NCBI GenBank assembly: GCA_949358305.1
Contig: OX442314.1
Span: 33,537,608 to 33,601,607 of the forward strand
Direction: 5' to 3'
Source: Strigamia acuminata
Taxonomy: Eukaryota; Arthropoda; Chilopoda; Geophilomorpha; Linotaeniidae
Length of the DNA stretch: 64,000 nt
The position numbers were made by a program, and so were the translations under genes. Within the stretch, counting starts at the first letter, position 1. Each line of letters opens with the position of its first letter. This document shows positions 10,679-21,898 of the stretch, piece after piece. The notes under the pieces were generated by a model, which ran no database searches, was not told the DNA's origin, and worked only from the letters and a program-made list of their open reading frames with translations.

Positions 10679-10903
10679 TCTAAACGAGGAAACAAAGAGA
10701 ATTAAATATCGTGTCGACAATTCGAGAGAAAAATACGAACGTGAAAATTAGTATTTATCTGCCATTCGAAGTCGATCTCATTGCGAAAATTAAAAGACGT
10801 GAAAGTACATACGTCACGCGTGATGGCACCAACATTGGCAGGCGTGGTCCGCGAGTATTCGAATTCGTGTTTTTTTCGTCGATAGACGTTGGAATTGGAA
10901 GCA

Positions 10904-11930
10904 ATGGCTGCTGCTGTCAAGTCGAACTCGAAACAAACTCATCCGGAATCGGAATCGCCTAGCCCACGAGAGGCTCCGAAGAAAAATCGGTTGAAGAATA
11001 GACCGACTGTTAAATGGGCGCGACAGATTGTGACAGAGTGAGTGAATTTGAAGTCGGCGAAGAAATGCTGGAATTAATTAATTTGTGTTTACGGAGAACA
11101 GTGAGAAGTTTATCGTTGCAACTGCGGGTATTGTCGGGATACTTTTGGTCGTTTCACTTGTTGCCATGATTTCTGTGGTGACGTTGAGTAGAGAAGAAGA
11201 TGAAAGTATAGGAGAATGTATGGGTTGAATGTGTTGAATGTGTGTAGTGGCGTAGGAGCTGAGGATGTGGATCACAAGCGACTAAACACCATGTTCACAC
11301 CAAGCTTTTGGATCTCATCCAAAGCTGCCGATCTAGATCCAAGATTGGTGTGAAGTGAACACTAAACTCCGTTCGTCAATCGAGTTCCCACAACTCGATT
11401 CACGTTTGGATTCGAATTGGAACAATGTCAGCAGTCTGTAGCATTCCATTGTTGCGCATAAAATGGCTAAACTGAGAAAATTCAAAAATGTTGATATAAT
11501 TTAAAAAAATTACGCACAGTTATAAATATCTCTCGGGAGCTGGTCCTGAATGTCGCGCTCAAAATGCAAATAACAATGACAATTTCAAATTGGAATAATT
11601 AATTAACTATATATTTCACAAACAAAAATAAAATAAGAAAAAATAATTGCCATTCACGAAAGTTGTTGTCCCTAAATGCGTGTAACCTTACGGGGCAGTA
11701 CGAATTTATTGTTAATCCATTTTTGACTGGTACAGAGCCGACAGGTTGTTTAGGGAGTGACCAACCAGCCTCTGGAGCCTTACATCGGGACTGAAATGGC
11801 TTATCATGGGGAGTCGGAACGGTTATTCATTATTATTGTGATACGAAAATGAAAGTGCTTGTTAAGGTCGCGAATGTTCAAAGGATAAGAAATGGGTGAC
11901 GAAACAAGATAATTCTGGAAACTGCAGTAA
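10904..11930 (+). pseudogene. Sushi-family membrane protein, damaged copy
   Basis: Exon A (10904-11037, phase 2, donor GTGAGT) and exon B (11102-11217, phase 1, membrane segment IVGILLVVSLVAMISVV) are intact and match the copy at 13942-14258 in length and phase. The sushi exon C is missing: 11,218-11,690 is unrelated sequence. A relic of exon D at about 11,690-11,930 has lost the AG of its splice acceptor (TGTAAC for TGTAGC) and carries TGA where the paralogue has TGG in the DWNG motif. If read through from exon B a stop comes at once. It is probably non-functional, although a short tailless membrane peptide could still be made. Confidence 0.65.
11280..11660. other. Unrelated AT-rich insertion in the damaged sushi copy
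   Basis: This stretch occupies the place of exon C and of the minisatellite-bearing intron in the paralogue. It holds near-repeated CATGTTCACACCAAGCTTTTGGATC and GATCCAAGATTGGTGTGAAGTGAACA segments that form an imperfect inverted repeat. No gene is visible. Confidence 0.4.
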
Positions 11931-12270
11931 GTATTTTAGTAGAAAATAGTAGGTTTCCTATTGAAATTTTGTCTTTAAAGAAAAATGACGCGGTCTCATC
12001 ACGACACAAGGAGATAAACGTATTAGTGCGCAAAACGTTACGACAATGTGTGAAGTGACTGGAGTATTGAAGTGCAAGAAATTGATAAATTCTACTCCAT
12101 ACTGTGTTATGTTTCTTTTTTGTTACAGTTGTAAATTATTAGCATTAAAATTTGTTATATTTTACTGAAGAAGCAACTTACTTATTATGCCATAGGGAGT
12201 AGGATCTACTTGTAACACAATGTCGTTGACTCAGTCACCACCAACCTCAGGTCACTGCCTTGTACATTGT

Positions 12271-12505
12271 GTGCGGTAGTGGTATACCATACCGCGGTAT
12301 TTTTTTTTACCAAGTATAATACCGTGGTATCCACTATAAATACTACCGCAATACCGCATCAATACCGAGTATCGCACCAATACCGAACATCGCGTCGTCA
12401 GTCATCACAAATGTGTTGGTTTTTATAGTTTTTTTTAATTGCAGTATTGATGCGGTATTGCGATATACCCATTAATTGCGGTATTTGGTGAATACCGTAC
12501 CGCAC
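12271..12505. mobile_element. MITE-like element with GTGCGGTA ends
   Basis: The 235-bp segment begins GTGCGGTAGTGGTAT and ends ATACCGTACCGCAC, an inverted repeat perfect over eight bases and similar further in. The inside is rich in ATACCG and CGGTAT steps that form further palindromes. A shorter relative lies at 8078-8185. No clear target duplication is seen, so class is unassigned. Confidence 0.4.
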
Positions 12506-12534
12506 TCGCGCAAAAAATTTACCGCACACGCCTA

Positions 12535-12597
12535 CTGTACATCATGCAGCCCTACTGTACATCATGCAGCCCTACTGTACATCATGCAGCCCTACTG
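12535..12597. repeat. 20-bp tandem repeat, three copies
   Basis: CCCTACTGTACATCATGCAG is repeated three times, with a partial fourth ending in CTGCAG. Non-coding; absent from the paralogous block at 8.2 kb. Confidence 0.85.
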
Positions 12598-13410
12598 CAG
12601 CTTCCTACGACCAGATGGAGTTGCAGTTCCGGATATGCCCATGGACATGGACAACAGGTAGTGCCATTGTGGCTCATGTAACCCACAGGAGTTCTTACGG
12701 GAACAGCAACGTGAACAGTTGCACAATCTTCTCTCTGCAGAAGTTCCCAATAACATGTGGTGACTTACCTGAGCAGTGTGATGAGTCTCTATCCCACCAA
12801 TATCCGAGCGTCTAAGTTTGGCGAGGAAAGAAAATCGACCTCACAGACCATGCAACCAATGACCACCATGGTCAAATGCACTCTTAAGAGGCACTGACGC
12901 CTAGATAACCTGAATAAAGTCTAAGAAACCTAAAACAGTGCGTCTTTTATCATTACTTTACGTGTGTTGTGTCCAGCGACACGTGGTCCTCTCCTGACCA
13001 CAGAACTTTCAATCACTCACAATGGTGGCAGGGTTTCTCTACAGGTACTATGCGAACAAATCAGTTTTATGAACACCCATGTCCCTCCATCAGTTCTGAT
13101 AAACGACACTCTACTGTACTGAAAACCGTTTTTTGCTGTCTAGATTTAGAGGCATTTGTAAATTATAAAATCCCAATAGACTGATCCAGCTGGAGCACGG
13201 ACTTCATAGAGACTTGCAAGAATTCCTCTAAAGATATATTCAGAATGTTATTCTTAATTTTCCAGATTTCAGGGAGCATAAAACGATGGAAAGACCATGA
13301 TTAGATGTGGAAAGCTATTTGGGTTAACCTGGGATTTAGAAAGGAGCAATTTATGTGTCAACTTAAATAATGTTTTTTTTTTTATTATCAATACAAGCTA
13401 TTTCAATTTA

Positions 13411-13941
13411 ATTCTGAAGAAACTCAATCAAATATGGTGTTGTAAATTGACCTTACAAGAATTTAAAAGATCAAAACGTGGAAATCAAAAGAAAGAAAAT
13501 AAAAATTAAGAATGCCTCGTCAGCATCTCGTCATTAGTTTTTCATGTGAAAAATAAAGATTTGTTCTAATACCAAAAAAAAATAGAATTTAAAAAATTGT
13601 TGAAAACTCTTCTTCTCTATATCTAATAAAAAATTAAAAGAGAAAAAAAAAATAAGAATAAGACCAAAGCAAAAATAAACAAAAATAAAACAAACAAAAC
13701 ACAAAAAAAATCAAAATCAAAATAACACAACAAAACGAGCAAATTAAATTCTATCTTCACTTGTAGAATCTCGAAAAATACGAACGTAAAAACTAATATT
13801 TATCTGCCATTCAAAGTCGATCTCATTGCGAAAATTAAAAGACGTGAAAGAATATACGTCACGCTTGATGGCACTAACAATGCCAGACGTGGTCACGAGC
13901 ATTCGAATTCGTGTTGTTGTCGTCGATAGACGTTGGAAGCA
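13411..13941. other. AT-rich spacer and promoter region of the sushi gene
   Basis: 13,500-13,740 is A-rich low complexity. 13,745-13,940 is closely similar to 10,710-10,903, the region before the first copy, including ATACGTCACGC and GTCGATAGACGTTGG. This conserved 200 bp is the likely promoter and 5' leader; no TATA box is obvious. Confidence 0.5.
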
Positions 13942-15872
13942 ATGGCTGCGGTTGGAACGTCGGAACAAACTGATCCGGAATCGCCTAGTCCGGAATCGCC
14001 TAAGCCCGCAGATGCTTCGAATAAAACTAAGTTGAAGGATAGACCTACTGTTAAATGGGTGCGCCAGATTGTGACAGAGTGAGTTAATTTGAAGTGGGCG
14101 AAGAAATGCTGACATTAATTAATTTGTGTTTTCGGAGAACAGTAAGAAGTTTCTCGTTGCTATTGCAAGTATTGTCGGAATACTGTTGGTCGTTTCACTC
14201 GTAGCGATGATTGCTGTGGTTACGATAAGCAAAGAAGAAGACGAAAGTATAGGAGAATGTATGACTTGTTTTGAAATGAATGTGGGAAACGGAGGAACCT
14301 GTGTGTATTGGCGTACGAGGTGGGGATGTGGATCTGGCAGTGGAAAGAGATGTTTAAAGAAGTGTGTTTTTGAAATTTTGTGTTTTCCAAATAGGGATTT
14401 TTTTTTTTTTTTTAAATTGTCAGAATGGTTAAAATTTAGCAGAAAATTTTTAAATTTTCAAAATTTTGCAAAAAATGTGTCAATATTTTGCAAAACTTTG
14501 TCAAAATTTTCAAAATGGATCAAAATTTTGTATAATTATTTTAAATTATATCAGTGTTCGCAAATTGTAAAATTTTCTCAGTTTTCGCAAGTTTTCTCAA
14601 AGTTTTCGTAAATTTTCTCAATGTTTTCGCAAATTTTCTCAAAGTTTTCGCAAATTTTCTCAAAGTTTTCGCAAATTTTCTCAAAGTTTTCGCAAATTTT
14701 CTCAAAGTTTTCGCAAATTTTCTCAGTTTTCGCAAATTTTATCAAAGTTTTCGCAAATTTTCTCAAAGTTTTCGCAAATTTTCTCAAAGTTTTTGCAAAT
14801 TTTCTCAAATTTTTCTTAAATTATCTCAATCTCAAAGTTTTCGCAAACTTTCTCAAACTCTTTCACGGGGATCCATTTGTGCAAAGATCAGTCGATACGC
14901 CAGTGCACGAGATATTGTTACGCATTTTTTCTTTCAAAGCTAAAATCCATTAATTTGAATTGAATTTCTTGTTAAAGGTCTTAGCCGCTTATTTGGGACT
15001 GATAAAAAAACTTGCTCTACTGATCCACCTACCTACGAACTGCTACGCTCACATTGGGACGGGCGTACACGTAGTCGTGGCACAGTGGTGCGCTATACGT
15101 GCACTGATCAAAAAGGCCAACCTGTTGCAACTGAAGTCAAATGTAAAGGTAACGGAGAGTGGACGGAACGATTTAGGAAGTTCAACGTCTGCGGACTTGA
15201 CGAAAAAGGAAGACGAATAATTAAGGAAAAGCTTCACGGTAAGTTTCCATTTAACCCTTCGATGCATAAGGAAAAATAAACCCTTGTCGTGTAAGGTCTT
15301 ACACATTTACGGACAACTTTCACATCAATTAATTAAATTAGTTGCACACTATTATTTATTCTTCGTTGTTGTCCCTAAATGCGTGTAGCCTTCCGGGGCA
15401 GTACGAATTTAATGTTAATCCATTTTTGACTGGTACAGAGCCAACGGGTTGTTTAAGCGATAACCCACCAGCCTCTGGAACCTTACATCGGGACTGGAAT
15501 GGCTTATCATGGGAAGTCGGAACGGTTATTCATTATTATTGTGATACAAATATGAAAGTGCTTGCTAAGGTCGTCGAATGTTCTAAGGAAAAGATATGGG
15601 TGACGAAACAAGATGATTCTGGAAAGTGCAGTAAGTACTTTAGTGGAAAGTAGTAGGTTTCTTATTGAAATTTTGTCTTTAAAAAAGAATGACGAGGTCC
15701 CATCACGACACAAGGAGAAAAACCATAATCGAAAGTTGTTTTTGCAGCGCTAGTCAGAGCAGCTTTGAAATCGGAGCAAAAGTTAAATAAATTGCAAACT
15801 GTCGTGTTAGTGTTACAAGTTTATGGTGGAAATAAAAAAAAATTATTATTGTTGTTATTATTGTATTATTAG
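13942..15872 (+). CDS. Sushi-family type II membrane protein, multi-exon
   Basis: Exon A 13942-14078 (ATG; Pro/Ser/Lys-rich cytoplasmic tail, ends phase 2), exon B 14143-14258 (membrane segment IVGILLVVSLVAMIAVV, ends phase 1) and exon C 14978-15238 (sushi-like module with CSTDPP, WDG, YTC, GEW) join in phase with GT-AG sites. Exon D 15389-15630 encodes a second sushi-like module (GCLSDNPPASG, DWNG, YYC) and ends with donor GTAAGT in phase with a possible exon E (15748-15872). The weak point is C to D: exon C ends in phase 1 but exon D needs phase 2. Exon A does end in phase 2, so D may be spliced to A as an alternative without the membrane segment. Otherwise a base has been gained or lost, or translation ends in the intron after C (stop near 15277). 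The big B-C intron holds a 21-bp minisatellite. I infer surface location; the ligand is unknown. Confidence 0.55.
14570..14865. repeat. 21-bp minisatellite in a sushi-gene intron
   Basis: Unit close to GTTTTCGCAAATTTTCTCAAA, about 13 copies with drift at the edges; related CAAAATTTT sequence precedes it from 14,440. Because 21 is a multiple of three, long open frames (KVFANFL and its antisense LRKFAKT) appear in both directions. These are artefacts of the repeat. Confidence 0.9.
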
Positions 15873-16009
15873 ACGACTCCAGTGCAGCTTGCATGTTTTT
15901 ATTTCACGACCACTGACCAAAAGATGTCCCTGACCACAAAAATTTGAAATTTTACTTTTTCCAGCAATTTTGGAAAATTTCACAAAATTTCTCATGAGGA
16001 AATTACTCG
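15873..16009. other. Short AT-rich spacer
   Basis: No gene recognised between the sushi gene and the hairpin before the PABPN1-like gene. Confidence 0.5.
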
Positions 16010-16103
16010 GGGCACGTCGTCCGTACGAAATGTCGTTACTTTATCATATGTATGGTTAGCAGGTTATGATAACGTAACGACGTTACGTACGGACGACGTG
16101 CCC
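16010..16103. repeat. Long inverted repeat just upstream of a TATA box
   Basis: The outer arms 16010-16027 and 16086-16103 (GGGCACGTCGTCCGTACG and its complement) are perfect over 18 bp. The inner parts continue with GTCGTTAC/GTAACGAC and TTATCATA/TATGATAA, giving imperfect 41-bp arms around a short loop. Its end is 13 bp from the TATA box. The split paralogue keeps only the 3' arm (about 362-375), so the hairpin may be a small palindromic insertion or a promoter element lost from one copy. Confidence 0.85.
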
Positions 16104-16116
16104 ACAGTAATTTCAG

Positions 16117-16123
16117 TATAAAG
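16117..16123 (+). promoter_or_regulatory. TATA box of the intact PABPN1-like gene
   Basis: TATAAAG, 95 bp before the ATG at 16218, in sequence conserved with the other copy. Confidence 0.65.
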
Positions 16124-16217
16124 TCAGACTTTTTTGACACATTATCAAAAACCCTTGCGAACATCGCACATCTCATCAGTCAACTTCGTTGCCGAACAAA
16201 CTGATAGAAACTTAAAA

Positions 16218-16769
16218 ATGGCAAACTTTGACGAAAACGCTTTGGAAGTTCTCCTCAATCGTCTCCATCTCGGAATCGAAAACGAAGACAAGCTTGATGA
16301 AGACGACAAAGTTGTTAAAACGACGATTGAAGAATTAAAAGCGGAAATTGCTAGACTGAAGCAAAAACAAGCGGAGATGAGGCTCGAGGCAGAATCGGAT
16401 TCACGCTCAATCTATGTCGGGAATGTACATTATTTCGCGACGACCGAGGAGTTGAAACGACATTTTGTCGGGTGCGAGGCAATTTCCAGAGTGACCATTT
16501 TGAACGACAAGTTTAGTGGCCGCTCCAAGGGATTTGCTTATATCGAGTTTGTGGATCCAGATTCGGTGGCGGTTGCCACGGCTCTAAATGCGAGTCTTCT
16601 ACGAGGGAGACAAATCAAAGTAAGTGCGAAACGCACGAATGTTCCTGGGTTTTATTCGGCTACGAACAGGCCACCGAAAGCAAATCTTCGAAAAACATTC
16701 AGAAAAGATGGTGGAATTGGTCCGAGTCGGAACTCAAGAAAAAGATGTGTCAGGGCTGCGCCGTACTAA
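16218..16769 (+). CDS. PABPN1-like nuclear poly(A)-binding protein
   Basis: 183 aa in one exon. An acidic N terminus is followed by a predicted helix (about 36-56) and an RRM with RNP2 IYVGNV (65-70) and RNP1 KGFAYIEF (104-111), then an Arg-rich tail. This order is that of PABPN1/PABPN1L, which bind poly(A) in the nucleus and control tail length; in the family the helix contacts poly(A) polymerase. I chose the ATG at 16218 because homology with the other copy and the AAAAATGG context start there; upstream in-frame residues translate the leader. The tail is shorter and less regular in Arg than in typical PABPN1. A TATA box and a hairpin lie upstream. Lack of introns suggests a retrocopy, but the open frame in two duplicates suggests past or present selection. 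Confidence 0.9.
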   Translation: MANFDENALEVLLNRLHLGIENEDKLDEDDKVVKTTIEELKAEIARLKQKQAEMRLEAESDSRSIYVGNVHYFATTEELKRHFVGCEAISRVTILNDKFSGRSKGFAYIEFVDPDSVAVATALNASLLRGRQIKVSAKRTNVPGFYSATNRPPKANLRKTFRKDGGIGPSRNSRKRCVRAAPY

Positions 16770-16807
16770 AATGAAATGTGGAAAAATGGTTTTAATTACT
16801 CAAAAAA

Positions 16808-17235
16808 TTGCTATTCTTCCAATTGGATTGTAATTTTAGTTGAAATTAGTTACATTATTTTTAAATGCTAATTGTTGCTGATGTTTTTTGTTAAGATAAG
16901 TTTCCAAAACATGTCTTTAATTTATTGAACATCTGCTGACTAAAACAATTTTTTATTTAACAAATTTGAAATCGCCACGGTTTTCTGTTACCGGGAATGC
17001 TCGCCAGGGTTAGAATTGTTTCGCCATCTGCTGTCGGGTTTTTTAACTTGGGTTTGTCGGTAACCGTTTAGCATTTTTATTTTATTCTGAATTTGTGTTC
17101 CAGCATTCTCGTTTGGTTTTCCTTTTAGTTTCACTGAAAATGTTTTATTCCCTAATTAATTGACACAATCATCATTTGATCATGTCGTGGCGTTTAAAAT
17201 CTCCAGCATCGACGATTGGTTCATATTTTTTGTAA
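16808..17235 (+). repeat. Copy 2 of the shared 3'-flank repeat
   Basis: It begins about 40 bp after the stop codon and aligns with 7455-7705 and, over its full length, with 32,103-32,525, ending near CGACGATTGGTTCAT. Non-coding. Inner landmarks are AATCGCCACG, CTTGGGTTTGTCGG and CAATCATCATTTGATCATGTCGT. Confidence 0.8.
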
Positions 17236-17401
17236 TCACTATCATGCATTTTTTTAAAAAACATGCACGATACCCTTCGTTTATTCATTCTAGGCTTAAC
17301 ATTATGCTTAACTAAAATACAATTTATACAGTTAGATATTTTGCCACTAGATAACTTCTCACACTCTGTACTCTCTGTCTCAACCAGGATGTAGAAGCTC
17401 G

Positions 17402-18911
17402 TGTAGAAGAGAAGGATGGGAAAATGAAAACGAGGCTCAGTTTCTTATGACGTCATACTTCCGCACAAAACTAACACTAGATGTCGCAATTTTGCATACT
17501 ATTTCTCCAGCAACATGAATAAGAGTAGCATGGTCTTTAGGAGGAATCTAAAGACCATGGGAATAGTATTACCCAAAGATCTAAAATAGACAATTTGATT
17601 CATTTTCACGTTTTTTATGACAAAACCTATGTCAAACAGTAAGCATATTTAATGTTACATATTCTAAAATTAAATTAATCTACTCCTATTTAAGTTTTCA
17701 TACATCTTTTATAATTTCAGCTGACCAAGCCTTGAGCTTATTTAGGGCCATGAAGAAATTGCAAGAATTCACCTGTGATGGTGCTAACATTATTACTATA
17801 TTTAATGTGTGTGGAAATGCAAAGAGTCTGCATGGCAGCCATTCCTAATCAGACCGCCTGTCACACGTAGTCGGTATTGCTGTTTCTGCCACCCTGTCGT
17901 AATGTTCACGAAGAACGTATGACGGAAGTGATCAGCGCACAGTATGTATGTCAATGTTTGCTTGAAAGTTTATTTTATTTTTATTTATTGAATATATTTT
18001 TTCTAAAAACAATGTTAAAATCAATAATAATGATAGCACTGAAAAATTTACAACTGATGACAATATTTCTGCTATCAGATATATTGCAGGTTTTGTTTTT
18101 CATGGAATTAATCGTAGATTTAAAAGCAAAATTGATTGCAATACATTTTTTAACACATTTGTAACTGCAGGTCCTCAGGATACAGAAGACTAGATATGCA
18201 AAATTGATCGAGTTGGTCTGACAAGAGTCAGTCTTAATAAGTGACAAATTGTCAATCAAAAATTACAACTTTAAACGTGTTCAGTCAGTTAGCTTAAAAT
18301 CTCAACAACAAAATTGCAAGCCAAAACAGCAAATAAAGGCAATGAAAAGAAAATATACAATGTAAACAAACCTTTAAGAAAATCCTTACAAGGCTGTGAT
18401 TTTTCTCAAGTATCAAAATTTTATTTATGATATTTGTGACATTTGTGATATTTGTTTGTATTTATGAATTGTGATTCTTAAAAACTGTAATTTTAATTTT
18501 TTTTAATGTTTTTTAACTGCTGTAATTTTTCTCAGGTATCATAATTTTATAAAAAAAATTTGTGATATTTTTTTGTAACAAGAATTTCAATTTTTTAACT
18601 TTTCTGAGATTAACTTCTGCTGTTTTGAACCGTGCTATTTCATTCTGCTGTGATTCCTACCAACAAAAAATTATGATCACGATCAACTTACATAATATTT
18701 TAATACACACCTATAATAAAACTATACATTAAAATTTTTATTAATTTTTATGGCATAATATTTCTGTACTTACAGACCAACAATGATAGTTGAGATCATC
18801 CATTATGACATCCACATGCAAAAAGCATTGGCGAAAAGCTGCTGCCGCCTAGTGGGAGAAATCACGGTTGTTTCAAGGCCATGACCTGTCTTCCCATCCT
18901 TCTCTTCTACA
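17402..18911 (+). mobile_element. DNA-transposon relic between 21-bp inverted repeats
   Basis: 17402-17422 and 18891-18911 are perfect 21-bp inverted repeats (TGTAGAAGAGAAGGATGGGAA and complement). Between them, broken plus-strand frames resemble a transposase: about 17,720-17,830 (SLFRAMKKLQEF) and 18,030-18,190 (ISAIRYIAGFVFHG), the latter like the C-terminal part of P-element/THAP9-type transposases. Stops and frame changes make it inactive. Neither the superfamily nor the exact ends are certain; no target duplication was found. Confidence 0.4.
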
Positions 18912-19497
18912 TCCTTGCTCCGTCTCACACGCCTTGTAAAGCTGCAAGATGGCAGCCTCCAGCAACAAATCCTTCTTTTATTTCTATTACCAATGTAAGT
19001 AATAAATGCATTATTTTTTGTTATAAAACCTTAGTATTTGTAGGACCAACACAGCATACAATACAAGCGAAGCTAGCACTTTCCCGCGTATAAACAGCCC
19101 GCCATAAGTTCGCAAACTCAACGTCAATCCTCAGCTCTATTGTTTCCATAAATCACCACATTGTCGCCCTGCCAACGCGTATTACTTAATATTCACGCGC
19201 TAAACAATCACAACGAGCCTCCACACCAATTCTTTTGGGCGCAGCAACATGTTCAAAATAATGTTGTATTTATCCGGAGTTACGGGAATCGATAAAATTA
19301 AGGCATAATTGAAATTCCCACATCGGTTATCTCGACATCCGCTCGATATAATTCGCGCTGACACTTGGGCCCCGGGTTGCCGTGGCAACCGCGATGACGG
19401 CAGTTTCGCATTTCATTCGGTATCTCTTAAAACTTTAGTTTTATTCTCTCCTTATCGATTCGAAGGGGTTGCAAACCGGAAACATCTTTATCTCTAT

Positions 19498-19592
19498 TTA
19501 AAAAAAAAATAATAATAATAAAAAAAAAAAATAATAATAATAAATATAAAAAAAAAATATATATATATAAAGTATATATATACACACACACA
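19498..19592. repeat. AAT and TA simple repeats
   Basis: An A-tract with AATAATAAT runs followed by (AT)n, (TATATA) and (AC)n steps. Confidence 0.9.
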
Positions 19593-20893
19593 ATATCTAT
19601 GATAGAGAATCTCCCGAGAGACCGGCGCATAATGGCCAATCGGGGATAATTGAAAATGACAAAGAAGCGTGAGCAAAGGACATCATTACGGCAACTCGAC
19701 ACCGAGCTCAAGGTCCCCTCCTCCCCCGAATAAAAGGAAAAATCAAACGCCTCTTCTCCTCTCCTCCACCAAGCTATATATTATTATTATTAATATTATA
19801 TCATTATTATTATTGTGTGCGCGTCTTAGGACACAAGGCGCGCGTTGTTGGCGTTGACCTCGCCATTTCACGGGAGACTGGAGCCATTGTGGGGCTTCGG
19901 AGCGCACGTGGCACGTCGAAGGTATCCGTTTTGCGAGGGGGTGGAACCCGACTCATTAGTTGGCTGTTTTTCCTAACGATTTAATGTTTGCGGGAGCGTC
20001 CTCTGCAGTCGCGGGGCCAAAGTGGGCGCTTGATTGATGAGAATGTTTGAAAAAAAGTCGCCCCTTCCTTCCCCCCCGACCATTATTTAAGACGCCGCAT
20101 CCGAAACGCGGATGAAATTGCATTAAGGAGCGCGGAGTATTCACTCATTGGAACCGACGTGTTGGTCGGTTCGCTCGGCGAGTCTGGCGCCAGCAGCAAC
20201 GAGTGTTGCGCCCGATCGAATTGAAATGTGTGCATTTGTGCGCTTTTTTCTCGGCTTTTTCTTTAAGTTTTCGTTCGTTTTTTTCCTTTCTTTTTCTTTG
20301 TTTTCCAGATTAGGAGGAGCCATCGGCGACGGCGTCGCGATGAAGCAAGTTGCGCTCGTTTAATTAGTCTCCGTGGTAACGACGGATGGACGGCCGGTTG
20401 GTTGGTTACCTGGGGGGAGGGAAGCGTATAACGATCGGAGTTGCGAGGGATCGGATTACGGCACTCGATCGGTCGAGTTATCGACTAAAAGTCGGTTCGC
20501 TCGTTATTTCGTTTTTAATTTGTGCGCGCGCCTCTTTTTAATTTAACGGGGGTTCTTGTCGAGCTTCGAGGACCTTTTTATTAAACATTTCCCTCGTCGG
20601 ACACACTTCAATTTTCTCGTTATTTTCCACCAAATTTACAACACGACATTTTTGCCAGTTTTTGTGCACTTTTGGGCACTTTTGGTTTTTGTCGATTTTC
20701 GTCCAATTTCGACTCTTTATTTTTATATTTTATTGCGTTAGTTTGTGGTAGTTGTCGATGATTATCGAGTCGTTTTTATTTATTCGTTATTCTAGCGGGG
20801 TTGCGTGGGCGTTTCGAGTGGGGTGCGGGGGGTGGGAGAGATGTGCAGCCTTCATTTGTTGGAAATGCGAAATCGGATCCTCCCGAACGCGCG

Positions 20894-20955
20894 GAAGGGG
20901 ACGGGGAGGGTGGGGCGGGGGAAGGGAAGGGAAAGGAAGGGAAGGGAAGGGAAAG
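20894..20955 (+). repeat. G-run tract with G-quadruplex potential
   Basis: At least eight runs of three or more G separated by one to three bases (GGGGACGGGGAGGGTGGGG, then GGGAA repeats). A purine-rich relative on the opposite strand is at about 23,736-23,760 (CCCTTCCCTTCCCTTCCC). Confidence 0.75.
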
Positions 20956-21898
20956 AGTGGAACGCCGCGTCCCGCCTTTTGCAGTAATTGGTATCGATCC
21001 GTTTAAAGCGGAACGACGAGTCAGCGAGCTTTGTTTCCGGTCATCCGAACGAACAAACACCTTTTTTTCCGCAAAAAAATTTTCCTCGTTTTCTGCACCC
21101 GCTGATGCTGCGCACCGCGACATTTCGGATCGCAACGATTCGCGGCATTGTATATACACACGACGATTACGATCGTTCTGCGCAGACGATTCGTAATCGT
21201 CGTCTCTCGTTACCCCGTATCAATGTTTTTGAGGATGATGTAAAAGATTGGGTCTGAAATCATCGTTCTTGCACGCTTACTAGACCACGAAGTAATTTAA
21301 TATAAGTGAAAGTAGGCTTTAGCCTTATTTCGGTCGTTTGTCCGTTTAATTTTTGCGGGGATCGGTTGGGTTGTGGTTAAAAGTTCCAGCTAACGATTTA
21401 ATAGATTTTTAAAAAATATAATTTTCAGCTGCATTCAAAATGTCGTGTTTTGAGTGTTCGAAGCGATCGGTTTTTGTTTTGCGGTTTGAAAAACGTGGAA
21501 AGAAAGGCGCAAACAATTTGTGTATGTTTTTTCGACAAATTGTGGAAAAGTACAGACGGTGAAATTTCTTAGAACGGTTATATTTTTTTGATCGAGAGTT
21601 TTAGTTTTGAGATAGCATGTTCTCGCGGTTGTCGAGAAAAGAATTTGGTCAGGAAAAATTTTGAATAAAGAGATATTTTTTTGGAGTTTTTTTTAATTTG
21701 AAAGGACTTTGAGAACGGCTCCCTTTTCAGGATATACATTAATTGAAGTTTTCACAATATTTTCAAGAAAAATAAATGCATTTGAGGCGTAAAACTGCTT
21801 TTTTAATGGAAATAAATCATTTAGAGGTGAAAATAATTGAATTTTTATGGGATTTAGATCATTTTAGATCTGAAGAAATTACATTTTTACACTAAACA

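Larger units (their letters stand above)
12224..13410. repeat. Duplicated non-coding block, copy 2
   Basis: Paralogous to 8010-9210, described there. It carries the longer form of the GTGCGGTA-bounded element and a triplication at 12535-12597. Its presence ahead of a second sushi gene shows that gene plus flank were duplicated together. Confidence 0.65.

Noticed and set aside
14541-14953. Repetitive proteins KVFANFL and LRKFAKT on both strands
   Set aside because: They translate a 21-bp minisatellite; a unit divisible by three leaves several frames open.
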